The notes under the pieces: model-generated | What the model was told of the DNA's origin: nothing | Database searches by the model: none | Seen by the model: only the letters and a program-made list of their open reading frames with translations | In this document: positions 16,991 through 25,793 of the stretch, piece by piece | Layout: each line of letters begins with the position of its first letter | How positions within the stretch are numbered: the stretch's first letter is position 1 | Position numbers and translations under genes: made by a program | DNA from: QQVM01 sp035341855 | GTDB lineage: Bacteria; Bacteroidota; Bacteroidia; AKYH767-A; 2013-40CM-41-45 | Direction of reading: 5' to 3' | Length of the DNA stretch: 64,000 nt | Assembly (NCBI GenBank): GCA_035341855.1 | Contig: DAOQWA010000003.1 | Location: forward strand, 62,001 to 126,000

Positions 16991-19487
16991 GTCTGTTTTT
17001 TTATTCTTCCTTTTTAGCTGTTCCTTTAACCAGGTTTTTTCAACTTCTTTAAGGCTAAGTGGTAAGGTTACAGAAGCCAATGGTGAGCCTGTGCCATTTG
17101 CGAGTGTCTACATAGAAGGTAGCTCACGTGGAACAACAACGAACATAGAAGGAAATTATACTTTAGAGTTGGAGCCCGGAAACTACAAAGTTGTGTATAG
17201 ATTCATTGGCTTTAAACAACGAACAGAACAGGTTGTTATCCAGAATTCAGCGATTACTCTCGATGTGGTTCTGGAAAAAGAATCTTACCTTCTGAAGGAA
17301 GTTAATATAGTTGCTGGAGCCGAGGATCCTGCATATGCAATAATTCGCAATGCACAAAAGAAGAGGAAAGATTATGTTCGGGAAGTAGAAGAGTATAAGA
17401 ACCTTGCCTATGTGAAATCTACTCAGAAGATGGAATCCTATCCTAAGAAAATTCTGGGACAGGATGTTGATATGGGTCAGTTGATAGATACAGTAAGTAA
17501 GATATTTTATTTAAGCGAATCTGTCTCTAATTTCTCTTTTCAGCAAACTGATAAGGTAAGGGAAGAAATGATTTCATCTACACTCAGCGGAGATCCACAG
17601 GGCTACAGTTTCAACAAAGCTTCAGATCTCTTATTGAATTTTTATGATAATCTCATTCAAATTGGCGGAATAACACCAAGGGGACTCGTATCACCGATTT
17701 CAGCATCGGCATTGATGTATTATGACTACAGACTGGAAGGAACATTCATAGAGAATGGTTTGACTGTAAATAAGATTAAAGTCTTACCGAAGCGTAAAAA
17801 TGATCCGGTATTTCGTGGCGATATTTTTATCCTTGATGATAGCTGGCGCATACACAGCTTTGACCTCTTGATAACGAGAGATCAGCAAATACAGTTTCTT
17901 GATACATTCAGAGTCATTCAAAGCTTTTTACCTGTTGAAGGTGAAAAGTGGATGCTTTTTAACACTCAGTACTCCTATCATTTTGATATTATGAATTTTG
18001 TCGGGAGTGGGATGGTGTTAGGGATATTTAGCGAGTACCTATTAAATCCGGGCTTTCCGCCGGGCTATTTCGATGGCCAAATACTGAAAGTCAATAAAGA
18101 ATCGAACACTCGGGATAGCAGTTACTGGGAGCAAATTCGTCCGGTTCCACTTACTGTAGAAGAGAAAGTTGACTATAAACATAAAGACAGTACACGAATT
18201 GTTTTTGAATCTAAGGAGTACATGGACTCTATGGATGCCAGATATAACAAATTGCGTACATCGGACATATTGTTGAATGGTTATACATATCAAAATTCAT
18301 ATAAGGGTAGATCTCTTTCTGTTTCTTCCTTGCTTGAAAATTTGCAGTTCAATACAGTTGAAGGATTTAATACAAGTATCGAATTTGATTTTCGGAAACA
18401 TTGGAAGGAATCAGGTTCACGTTCCTTGCTTATTTCGCCCTCACTGAGGTATGGATTTTCTAACAAACACTATAATGCCAAACTTACAGGAGAATACAGG
18501 TTTAATCCTCAGCGAAATTCGATTTTGAAAATAGAGGGTGGAAGCGATGTTGTTCAGTTTAACTCAGGGAATCCAATAACTCCTCTTGTGAACTCGATGT
18601 ATTCTTTGCTGGCGATGAAGAATTACATGAAAGTTTATGAAAAACGATACGGGAAGATTGAACATAGATCAGAGCTTTTTAACGGAATAAGATTAGGACT
18701 GGCTGCGGAATATGCCGATCGATTGCCATTGCGCAATACCACTTCATATTCATTTACAAATAGCAGTGACAGGAAGTATACTCCCAATTTACCGCGAATA
18801 CCCGATTCCCCAGAACTTTATGACTCGCCTTGGTTTATAAACATGTATGAAGTTCCGCGAAATCAAGCCTTCAGCGTGGAGGCAGATTTGAGGATTAGGA
18901 TCAGGCAAAAGTTTATTGACAGGCCGGAAGGAAAGTATATTGTTGGAAGTAAATATCCTGAATTGGGGGTGAATTTTAAGAAAGCATTTGATGTACTTGA
19001 TTCTGACGTCGAATATGATCTTATTACTGTCTCCGTAAGTGATGAATTAAAGCTGGGCTTGCTTGGCCAACTTCGCTATCTTCTTATTGCAGGAAGATTT
19101 CTCGAACAAAAGAATATCTATTTTATGGATGTTCATCATTTCAATGGTAACAAGACTTTCTTTACCAATTTTAAGCTTGATCAGTTTAGAAACCTTGACT
19201 ACTACAGAGAAAGTACATTGAGCGATTATGTGCAGATCCATGCAGAACATAATTTTGGCGGGTTTTTGTTGAATAAGATCCCCTACATCAGAAAATTGAA
19301 ATTGAATGAATTTGCAGGCTTACATTATTTAACTAAATGGAGCCTGAATCATTATACTGAGATCAGTCTTGGAATCGAGAAGTTGAATTTTATTCGGCTG
19401 GAGGTATATACTTCATTCGTAGAGAACAAGATGGGTCCAATAGGCTTTGTGTTCGGAATTAGGAGAAGTATTGGTGGTCGGAGATAG
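16974..19487 (+). CDS. DUF5686 / carboxypeptidase-regulatory-like outer membrane protein
   Basis: An 837-residue exported protein. The signal peptide is MKILIRSVFLFFLFSCSF up to about VFS. Residues about 30-115 are a carboxypeptidase-D regulatory-like (CarboxypepD_reg-like) domain (LSGKVTEANGEPVPFASVYI ... TTTNIEGNYTLELEPGNYKV). The rest matches the Bacteroidota DUF5686 family, with an aromatic, beta-strand-rich C-terminal half suggestive of an outer membrane barrel and ending GFVFGIRRSIGG. A GTG five codons upstream is also in frame, but ATG 16974 gives a standard signal peptide. Function is unknown; there is no TonB plug, so it is not a SusC-type receptor. Confidence 0.85.
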   Translation: MKILIRSVFLFFLFSCSFNQVFSTSLRLSGKVTEANGEPVPFASVYIEGSSRGTTTNIEGNYTLELEPGNYKVVYRFIGFKQRTEQVVIQNSAITLDVVLEKESYLLKEVNIVAGAEDPAYAIIRNAQKKRKDYVREVEEYKNLAYVKSTQKMESYPKKILGQDVDMGQLIDTVSKIFYLSESVSNFSFQQTDKVREEMISSTLSGDPQGYSFNKASDLLLNFYDNLIQIGGITPRGLVSPISASALMYYDYRLEGTFIENGLTVNKIKVLPKRKNDPVFRGDIFILDDSWRIHSFDLLITRDQQIQFLDTFRVIQSFLPVEGEKWMLFNTQYSYHFDIMNFVGSGMVLGIFSEYLLNPGFPPGYFDGQILKVNKESNTRDSSYWEQIRPVPLTVEEKVDYKHKDSTRIVFESKEYMDSMDARYNKLRTSDILLNGYTYQNSYKGRSLSVSSLLENLQFNTVEGFNTSIEFDFRKHWKESGSRSLLISPSLRYGFSNKHYNAKLTGEYRFNPQRNSILKIEGGSDVVQFNSGNPITPLVNSMYSLLAMKNYMKVYEKRYGKIEHRSELFNGIRLGLAAEYADRLPLRNTTSYSFTNSSDRKYTPNLPRIPDSPELYDSPWFINMYEVPRNQAFSVEADLRIRIRQKFIDRPEGKYIVGSKYPELGVNFKKAFDVLDSDVEYDLITVSVSDELKLGLLGQLRYLLIAGRFLEQKNIYFMDVHHFNGNKTFFTNFKLDQFRNLDYYRESTLSDYVQIHAEHNFGGFLLNKIPYIRKLKLNEFAGLHYLTKWSLNHYTEISLGIEKLNFIRLEVYTSFVENKMGPIGFVFGIRRSIGGRR

Positions 19488-19496
19488 AAATAATTC

Positions 19497-19504
19497 TATT
19501 TTTG
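19497..19504 (+). promoter_or_regulatory. -7 promoter element of the YkgJ-like gene (TATTTTTG)
   Basis: TATTTTTG matches TAnnTTTG exactly, 30 bases before ATG 19535. TTGG at 19471-19474 lies 22 bases upstream and could serve as the -33 element, slightly long. Confidence 0.5.
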
Positions 19505-19534
19505 CACTCGAATTATTTTTGATTTAAAAGCATT

Positions 19535-20092
19535 ATGGCAAGCAAGCAACAAAAGATTAAAGAACCAATAAAATATCTTCGCTCTACCTATAAGAAGAAG
19601 GGAAAGAAGTACACCACATTTCTGAGAGGACTTATGATTAGGAAAGTCAGAGGAATGGATAGCCTTGCTGCAGCATTAAACAAAGAAGCCTTTAAGAAAA
19701 TCGACTGCCTTGATTGTGCTAACTGTTGTAAAACGATGTCGCCAACATATACAAAAGTGGATGTAAAGCGAATCTCAAAGCATATCGGGATGAGCCCTGC
19801 AGAATACTTTGATAAGTATCTTTATAAAGATGAGACGGGTGATATTATGAATAAAAAAACACCTTGTCAGTTTTTAAAGAAGGATAATAAATGCTCTATC
19901 TATCCGGTACGTCCGACAGATTGCAGTGGATTTCCTCATACACAAAAGAAAGATTTTAAGTTATTCATCACAGGGACTCACAAGCAAAATATCGAATATT
20001 GTCCTATCACGCTGAACATTGTTGAGCGCATGCATGAAATCGTTATTGAGCAGGGAAAGAAAAACTTGTCTGCGAAAGATGTTAAGCAATAA
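19535..20092 (+). CDS. YkgJ family cysteine-cluster protein
   Basis: A 185-residue basic protein with a zinc- or iron-sulphur-type cysteine cluster: DCLDCANCCKT gives Cys58, Cys61, Cys64 and Cys65, followed by TPCQFL, KCSIYPVRPTDCSGFPH. This pattern (CxxC...CC...C...CxxYxxRPxxC) is the YkgJ/UPF0153 family. It is cytosolic with no signal peptide. The biochemical role is not established. It has its own promoter-like element and converges on the large secreted propeller gene, 13 bases away. Confidence 0.87.
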   Translation: MASKQQKIKEPIKYLRSTYKKKGKKYTTFLRGLMIRKVRGMDSLAAALNKEAFKKIDCLDCANCCKTMSPTYTKVDVKRISKHIGMSPAEYFDKYLYKDETGDIMNKKTPCQFLKKDNKCSIYPVRPTDCSGFPHTQKKDFKLFITGTHKQNIEYCPITLNIVERMHEIVIEQGKKNLSAKDVKQ

Positions 20093-20105
20093 TAAGCTTC
20101 CTAAT

Positions 20106-22637
20106 TTATTGTTTGATAAATTTCTTTGAATAGACGATGTTATTCTGCTCTATAGTAAAGAAATATATTCCCGGTACCATTGAAGTCAGTTGTAGTTCCT
20201 GTGCATCAGGTCCGGATTTTAGTACTGAACTTTTTTGGATGAGCTTGCCATTTATATCATAGATCAAAATTGTGAATTTTCCTTCTGCGAGGAATTTATA
20301 GCTGAGCGTTTCACGAACAGGATTGCGTACCAACTCTAGCCGGTTGTTTCTGTTTGTTCCCAAATTCTTTATGCCTACCGGTAGAGTTATTCCATCATTT
20401 CTATATACGCCGGATCCATGTGTAAATGCCACCAGGCTTTGATCTGCAGGGGAGTAGACAAGGTCAAAAATCATTACCCCTGAAGGTAAACCGAGATTCA
20501 TAGCATCCCAGTTCAGTCCGGCATCCACGGATACAAATACACCCAGATCACTTCCTGCATAAATAGTATCAGGATGGTTAAGATCCTGTGTGATGCAATG
20601 AAAAGGAATATCCGGTAAGGAAGTGCTGATATCTGTCCAGTTTGCTCCTGCATCAGTAGATTTATAAATATGTCCTGCTCCAAAACCGGAAAATGCAGCA
20701 TAAACAATGCGACTATCTCTCGGATCAATAGCAATGTCTCTTGGAAAACGATTGGGCAATCCTGACGAAACATTAGTGAAAGTCACACCACCATCGGCAC
20801 TTCTTAGAATGCTCATTGGCCCGCCTGACCCCGGAGCCATTCCAATATAGATTGAGTCAGAATTGGTCCATGATATTGCCATGCAAAGTGCAACATTTCC
20901 GCCGGCCATCTGACCATTGTGAGCATAGGTCCATGAGAATCCCTGGTCAACAGATTTTTGTAAGCTGTCGCCTGCAGCATATAACACATCAGGATTTGAA
21001 TAGCTCAGAGCAAAAGGAGCTATGAAAGCGACCGAATTTCCGCCAAAGGAGCTGGCTGAGTGATTAAGGATATTATAAAATGAAAATCCCTGATCATCCG
21101 ATTTCAAGATATTCAGATATTGATAGGAGCCGTACATCAATTGATCGTTGAATGGATCAATGGCATTAAATGACCCATCGCCGCCGATGACAAAATCCCA
21201 AAATGTTGATCCGTTATATCGAATAGTATTATTATCCTGCAGCCCTGCAAGCATAATGTTTGCATTCTGATGTGAGACAGAACCTATATAAGATTGCGAT
21301 GTAACATATCCTGTAGTACAATCATAATAATTGTCTCCGAAATCATCACTTCGAAATAAACCGCCATCTGTAAGGATGTATATTTTATTTGGGTCTAGTG
21401 GGTTGGAGACAATGTCATGAATATCCGGATGAACATCATATGTATTGGGTAACAGATCAGGGAAATTCCCATTCATTTCTGAACGAAACAGATAAACACC
21501 TCCAAACATTACTCTTGACGAATCATCATCTTTCATGCACAGTCCCTTTGCATACCATCCCTGATACGAAACTATTTCTGTAAGTCCGCTTGCTGTTGTC
21601 CAGGTAAGCCCTCGATTGGTACTTCTGTAAATGCCTACAGTGCTGAACAAATCGGCAATAAGGGCGATAATAGAACTGCGATTTTGATTGTTGAATGCAA
21701 GTGTGATTCTCCCGGTATTAGTGGGTGGAGGTAAGCCTGTTGTAACGCGAACCCAGCTATTACCGCTATTAGCTGATCTGTAAATTCCCGGGTTTGGACT
21801 GTCAACATTTCCAACGCCTGCGTAAATAAAATTTGTATCGACAGGATCAAGCAGGATATCCATCACCATCAGTTCATTTAACACTCTAAACCAGTTTGTG
21901 CCTCCATCATTTGTTTTATAAACTCCTTCGGTGGTCGCCGCATAAATGACCTGAGGGTTCAAAGGATTGATCTGTAAATCCCAAATTCCTCTAACTTGTT
22001 GATATTGCCAATCAAGGCTGGGGTTCCAGGTGTTGCCACCGTCAAGGGACTTTAATATACCGATGCCGACGCTTCCCCGTGTAGGTCTTTCTATCAGTCC
22101 ATTTTTTGCAGAGCCATAAGAATGCATTTCACCTGTACCAATGTACATGATATCCGGGTTTGAAGGATCAATGGCAATTGAACTGATACCAAGTACAGGA
22201 TATCCGGTAGGTACATAAGTCCATGCATTGAAACCGATTCCGCCTGTTGTCGATTTCCATAAACCACCGGAAGCTGATCCAAGCCAGATGGTACTTGTAT
22301 CATTGGGATGAAATGCCATAGAAAGAGTTCTGCCTCCGACATTGTCGGGGCCAAGACTATACCATGGAGAAGTAGCTGAACCCGAGATTGACTCCGTGTT
22401 TTCAAACCTGGACTTATAATAATTATATGCAGAAGTATATGCACCCGGTGGTATATCCTGCTCCGGATATGCACGACTGGTATTGATAAATTGCATCGAC
22501 TCCCAGGCACCACTTTTCTTCACCGGCTCAATGATTTCAGTAGGCTTTGGCATCTCTTTTAATGAAAGGATGAAAAGGCAGAAGACAAGAGCTATAGACG
22601 CAATAACTATTGAACTAAGTATTAATTTTACACGCAT
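20106..22637 (-). CDS. T9SS-secreted BNR/sortilin-like beta-propeller protein
   Basis: An 843-residue secreted protein. The N-terminus has a hydrophobic signal or anchor (VKLILSSIVIASIALVFCLFILS). From about residue 90 the chain is a run of BNR/Asp-box repeats (SxDGGxTW: SLDGGNTWNPS, SADGGVTFTNV, STDAGANWTDI), typical of sialidase/VPS10-like propellers, with PNTIWLGSASGGLWKST at the opening. The last 75 residues are a T9SS type A sorting domain (NRLELVRNPVRETLSYKF ... GIYFFTIEQ ... KKFIKQ), so export through the type IX system is expected. Substrate or partner is unknown; no sialidase active site was recognised. Confidence 0.88.
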   Translation of the reverse strand: MRVKLILSSIVIASIALVFCLFILSLKEMPKPTEIIEPVKKSGAWESMQFINTSRAYPEQDIPPGAYTSAYNYYKSRFENTESISGSATSPWYSLGPDNVGGRTLSMAFHPNDTSTIWLGSASGGLWKSTTGGIGFNAWTYVPTGYPVLGISSIAIDPSNPDIMYIGTGEMHSYGSAKNGLIERPTRGSVGIGILKSLDGGNTWNPSLDWQYQQVRGIWDLQINPLNPQVIYAATTEGVYKTNDGGTNWFRVLNELMVMDILLDPVDTNFIYAGVGNVDSPNPGIYRSANSGNSWVRVTTGLPPPTNTGRITLAFNNQNRSSIIALIADLFSTVGIYRSTNRGLTWTTASGLTEIVSYQGWYAKGLCMKDDDSSRVMFGGVYLFRSEMNGNFPDLLPNTYDVHPDIHDIVSNPLDPNKIYILTDGGLFRSDDFGDNYYDCTTGYVTSQSYIGSVSHQNANIMLAGLQDNNTIRYNGSTFWDFVIGGDGSFNAIDPFNDQLMYGSYQYLNILKSDDQGFSFYNILNHSASSFGGNSVAFIAPFALSYSNPDVLYAAGDSLQKSVDQGFSWTYAHNGQMAGGNVALCMAISWTNSDSIYIGMAPGSGGPMSILRSADGGVTFTNVSSGLPNRFPRDIAIDPRDSRIVYAAFSGFGAGHIYKSTDAGANWTDISTSLPDIPFHCITQDLNHPDTIYAGSDLGVFVSVDAGLNWDAMNLGLPSGVMIFDLVYSPADQSLVAFTHGSGVYRNDGITLPVGIKNLGTNRNNRLELVRNPVRETLSYKFLAEGKFTILIYDINGKLIQKSSVLKSGPDAQELQLTSMVPGIYFFTIEQNNIVYSKKFIKQ

Positions 22638-22779
22638 AACAAATAAAACTGATTAATTTAGTAATGACACCCGGGCATCATCTACAATAGAATAACGCTC
22701 TTAAGGTATATCTTTTCAACGAAAATTAGAGAACAAAACTCCAAAATGACCTTTTATCCGGATTAATGAATTCCTCGCA

Positions 22780-22811
22780 TTTGCATATTATTCATGAAAA
22801 ATGTAGGTTTG
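22780..22811 (+). promoter_or_regulatory. Promoter of the TonB-domain gene (TTTG-N20-TAGGTTTG)
   Basis: TTTG at 22780-22783 and TAGGTTTG at 22804-22811 are 20 bases apart, matching both promoter halves. The predicted start near 22818 leaves a leader of about 39 bases before ATG 22857. Confidence 0.65.
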
Positions 22812-22856
22812 GTATGTTAATTTCGGATGGAAATTGATTTTTAATGTAAATAGATC

Positions 22857-23282
22857 ATGATGAAATATTTGACGGTGATATTATTAATTCTGCCTCTTTT
22901 TTGTTTTTCTCAGGATGAGGAGGCAGGTCAGAATAAATCTGTGAAGTCGGGATTTGGCGTAAGTGTAGTGCAGGTTCAACCTGAATTTCCGGGTGGCCCA
23001 GACAGTTTGCAGAGTTTTCTAAAACAAAATCTGACCTATCCGGATTCTGCGAAGTTTAATCGTATTCAGGGCAGAGTTTATATTGGTTTTTTAGTTGATA
23101 AAAAAGGAAAAATTGGTGAAGCGAAAGTGCTTAGCGGAGTGAATGAACTTTTGGATAATGAAGCCCTAAGAGTTGTAAGCCAAATGCCTCAATGGAAACC
23201 GGGGACAGCAGGTGGAAATCCAACTTCAGTACAATATATTTTGCCAATCGACTTTATTATTCCTAAAGACATTCAGGAATAG
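22857..23282 (+). CDS. Exported TonB C-terminal-domain protein
   Basis: A 141-residue protein. A cleavable-looking signal peptide (MMKYLTVILLILPLFCFSQ) is followed directly by a TonB C-terminal domain (about residues 35-135: PEFPGGPDSLQSFLKQNLTYPDSA, in two parts, then GRVYIGFLVDKKGKIGEAKVLSG and NEALRVVSQMPQWKPG). True energy-transducing TonB proteins have an uncleaved N-terminal anchor and a Pro-rich spacer; both are missing here. It may be a soluble periplasmic TonB-domain protein. No TonB-dependent receptor or ExbBD is nearby. It converges on the response regulator with a 6-base gap. Confidence 0.87.
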   Translation: MMKYLTVILLILPLFCFSQDEEAGQNKSVKSGFGVSVVQVQPEFPGGPDSLQSFLKQNLTYPDSAKFNRIQGRVYIGFLVDKKGKIGEAKVLSGVNELLDNEALRVVSQMPQWKPGTAGGNPTSVQYILPIDFIIPKDIQE

Positions 23283-23288
23283 TTTATT

Positions 23289-24014
23289 TTAATTCAGGGA
23301 GGGAGACACATTGTGTTGTTCTTCGCACACAAATTTATAACCTACACCGCGAACTGAGAAAAAGTAGCGGGGTTCTTTAGGATCTGTTTCGAAATATTTT
23401 CTGAATGCAAGAATAAAATTGTCGACTGTCCTTGTCGATGGATAAATGTCGTATCCCCAAACTGTTTCAAGGATCTGTTCTCTGCTCACGACTTCGTTTT
23501 TTCTTTCTATTAAAAGTTTTAGCAATGCAATTTCTTTCTTGGTAAGTCTGATCCTTGACTTATCTTTTCCTAGGATCTCATAGGTCAGGAAATTTACCTC
23601 ATTACCTTCAAAGCGGAATATATCGTTGATCTCCTTCTTCTCTTCCTGACTGAGACTTCGCTTAACTAAGACATTCACTCTGAGTAAAAATTCTTCAAGG
23701 TTAAATGGCTTCGTCATGTAATCATCTGCTCCGCGCTTCAATCCCATGATCTTGTCTTCGCTTGCATTTTTTGCACTGAGAAATAATATTGGAATTCCGG
23801 AATTATGAAGCCGTATCGCTTCGCAAACTGCGTAACCGTCCATTTCCGGTAGCATTACATCTAGTACTACCATATTGAATCTTTCTTGTTTGAAGATCTT
23901 TACAGCTTCAGTACCGGTACTTGCTGCCACAACTTTATAGCCTTCTAATTCAAGGTTTAACTTAATAGCTTCCTGTAAGTGTTCTTCGTCTTCTACCAGT
24001 AAAATGCGTATCAT
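23289..24014 (-). CDS. OmpR/PhoB-family response regulator (orphan)
   Basis: A 241-residue two-component response regulator. The receiver domain (1-120) has the acidic pair Glu8/Asp9, the phospho-acceptor Asp52 in VVLDVMLPEMDG, the switch Ser in FLSAK and Lys in TKPF. A winged-helix DNA-binding domain follows (about 140-232) with RLTKKEIALLKLLIERKN, VVSREQILETVWGYD and VDNFILAFRKYFE. The usual adjacent histidine kinase is missing, so its partner must be encoded elsewhere. A TATATTTG promoter box lies 46 bases upstream. Confidence 0.94.
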   Translation of the reverse strand: MIRILLVEDEEHLQEAIKLNLELEGYKVVAASTGTEAVKIFKQERFNMVVLDVMLPEMDGYAVCEAIRLHNSGIPILFLSAKNASEDKIMGLKRGADDYMTKPFNLEEFLLRVNVLVKRSLSQEEKKEINDIFRFEGNEVNFLTYEILGKDKSRIRLTKKEIALLKLLIERKNEVVSREQILETVWGYDIYPSTRTVDNFILAFRKYFETDPKEPRYFFSVRGVGYKFVCEEQHNVSPSLN

Positions 24015-24059
24015 AATGGAGAGAATTTATGGGTTCAGGAGATTATACTTTTACTATAA

Positions 24060-24067
24060 CAAATATA
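24060..24067 (-). promoter_or_regulatory. -7 promoter element of the response regulator gene (TATATTTG)
   Basis: On the minus strand TATATTTG is an exact TAnnTTTG match 46 bases before the start codon at 24014. No clear -33 element was seen, which would fit an activator-dependent promoter. Confidence 0.5.
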
Positions 24068-24218
24068 GTCATATCACTGTTTTAGGATTCTTATAGCCTT
24101 GTTAATTTTAAGAAAATTAAATGATTTTTAGAAGTGATTTGTCAGGCTTAAGCAAGATTATTTTGCTTTTGTACCATTATTCAGAAAACGCAGGCATAAG
24201 AGATAGAGTCAAAAAACG

Positions 24219-24226
24219 TATCTTTG
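24219..24226 (+). promoter_or_regulatory. -7 promoter element of mqnE (TATCTTTG)
   Basis: TATCTTTG is an exact match, ending 15 bases before ATG 24242, so the leader would be under ten bases. A -33 element is not visible. Confidence 0.5.
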
Positions 24227-24241
24227 GCCTAAATATTTAAT

Positions 24242-25393
24242 ATGAATTCAAGCGGGTTAGCTTATCTTTTGGATAATACTTCACTATCACCTGATTTTAG
24301 CACGATTGGCCGCAAGGTGATGAATGATGAAAGGGTCACTGCTGAAGAAGGACTTTTATTGTATCAGCAAGGCGAACCGGGATTTCTTGGTGCTTTAGCA
24401 AATTTTGTTCGGGAGCGTAAGAATGGAAATGTGACCTATTTCAATAGAAATTTTCATATTGAACCAACAAATATCTGCGTATTCAGCTGTAATTTTTGTT
24501 CGTACTCACGCTTGCTAAAACAAAAGGAAGAAGGTTGGGAACTCAGCGCTGAAGAGATTCTCGACAAGGTCAAATCTTACGACGGACAGCCTGTTACGGA
24601 AGTTCATATTGTCGGTGGTGTACATCCTAAAATGGACCTGTATTACTTTGCGGATATACTAAAACAGGTCAAAGTCCACCGGCCCGATTTGCACATAAAA
24701 GGCTTCACAGCCGTTGAGTTACATTACATGTTCCGCAAGGCAAAGCTTAGCATGGAAGATGGGATGAAGCTCATCCACGAAGCCGGTCTGGATTCTTTAC
24801 CCGGGGGAGGAGCAGAAATATTTGATGAGGAGATCAGAAACATTATCTGTAGTGACAAATGCACAGCTGAGGAATGGCTGGAAATTCATCGCTTAGCGCA
24901 TCGTCTGGGAATGCACAGTAATGCAACGATGTTATACGGACATATTGAGAATTATTCTCACCGCATAGATCACATGGAACGTTTAAGGAAGATGCAGGAT
25001 GCTACGGGTGGTTTCAATACATTCATACCATTGAAATTCAGGAATGGCGACAATGCAATGTCTGATGTACCGGAAGTTAGCGTGGTAGAAGACCTGAAGA
25101 ATTATGCCGTTTCAAGAATTTTTCTTGACAATTTTAATCACATCAAAGCTTACTGGCCTATGATCGGCCGGAGCACAGCTCAGCTTTCCATGGCTTTTGG
25201 AGTGGATGATCTGGATGGTACCATTGATGATACTACAAAAATCTATTCCATGGCCGGTGCAGAAGAACAGAATCCAAGTCTCTCAACAGCACAACTTGTT
25301 GAACTGATCAGGCAGGGTGGAAGAGTTCCGGTAGAGCGTGATACTTTGTATAATGTGGTGACTGAATATTCGGAGACAGCAGTAAGAGTTTAA
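24242..25393 (+). CDS. mqnE: Aminodeoxyfutalosine synthase (radical SAM)
   Basis: Radical SAM enzyme of the futalosine pathway that joins the product of MqnA with SAM to give aminofutalosine, en route to menaquinone. The 383-residue chain has the iron-sulphur motif CVFSCNFC (Cys79, Cys83, Cys86), the preceding NRNFHIEPTNI, the GGVHPKM loop, and LPGGGAEIFDEEIR, all typical of MqnE rather than MqnC, which reads closer to TGCKFCAF. No other mqn gene is in the window. It is not part of an operon here. Confidence 0.88.
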   Translation: MNSSGLAYLLDNTSLSPDFSTIGRKVMNDERVTAEEGLLLYQQGEPGFLGALANFVRERKNGNVTYFNRNFHIEPTNICVFSCNFCSYSRLLKQKEEGWELSAEEILDKVKSYDGQPVTEVHIVGGVHPKMDLYYFADILKQVKVHRPDLHIKGFTAVELHYMFRKAKLSMEDGMKLIHEAGLDSLPGGGAEIFDEEIRNIICSDKCTAEEWLEIHRLAHRLGMHSNATMLYGHIENYSHRIDHMERLRKMQDATGGFNTFIPLKFRNGDNAMSDVPEVSVVEDLKNYAVSRIFLDNFNHIKAYWPMIGRSTAQLSMAFGVDDLDGTIDDTTKIYSMAGAEEQNPSLSTAQLVELIRQGGRVPVERDTLYNVVTEYSETAVRV

Positions 25394-25421
25394 GCGGTTC
25401 GCCGAACAGGTGGGGGAGTAG

Positions 25422-25571
25422 ATGATTTATATTTTAGCCTGTATCACTATGCTTATCATAAGCATTGAAAGTTTTTATTCTACTCGAAAAATCGCGAAAC
25501 ACAAAGACATAGGCGGGGTAAAATTTAGAAGCTATTTATTTGCGATTGTTAGTTTCGCCTTATCACTTTGA
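25422..25571 (+). CDS. Possible small membrane protein (49 residues)
   Basis: A short frame from ATG 25422 preceded by a purine-rich GGGGGAG tract. It encodes a hydrophobic segment (IYILACITMLIISIESFY), a basic loop (STRKIAKHKDIGG) and a second hydrophobic end (YLFAIVSFALSL), the plan of a two-helix hairpin. After its TGA (25569-25571) the same frame continues for 17 codons (LLFEFFGIVNAGRRIPS) to TAG 25623-25625, as if TGG had become TGA. It could be a decayed remnant or chance; no homologue was recognised. Confidence 0.25.
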   Translation: MIYILACITMLIISIESFYSTRKIAKHKDIGGVKFRSYLFAIVSFALSL

Positions 25572-25706
25572 TTATTATTTGAATTTTTCGGCATAGTAAA
25601 CGCTGGGCGGCGAATTCCCTCTTAGATACTTAATCGTGTTGTGCCAACATTTTTCTTTGGAACTCTCAATCATGTATTTGAAGACAATGATCTATTTCAT
25701 ACTGCC

Positions 25707-25723
25707 CGAAATTGAAAATTTCG
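25707..25723. repeat. Perfect inverted repeat CGAAATT-GAA-AATTTCG
   Basis: Seven-base arms around a three-base centre, placed just upstream of the promoter-like pair of the 25794 gene. The position suits an activator or repressor site, but nothing else supports this. Confidence 0.35.
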
Positions 25724-25736
25724 AATTCAGAAGCCA

Positions 25737-25767
25737 TTGTATAATTTATAGTTAGCACTTATATTTA
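25737..25767 (+). promoter_or_regulatory. Promoter-like pair of the 25794 gene (TTG-N20-TATATTTA)
   Basis: TTG at 25737-25739 and TATATTTA at 25760-25767 (one mismatch to TAnnTTTG) are 20 bases apart. The predicted start near 25774 leaves a leader of about 20 bases. Confidence 0.45.
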
Positions 25768-25793
25768 CGCAACGAAATTCAATCCTTTCCAAC

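Larger units (their letters stand above)
25394..25793. other. 400-base stretch without a confident gene
   Basis: Between mqnE and the small secreted propeller. It holds one possible small membrane-protein frame (25422-25571), a perfect 7-base inverted repeat (25707-25723) and a promoter-like pair (25737-25767). No RNA gene or mobile-element feature was recognised. Confidence 0.6.
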
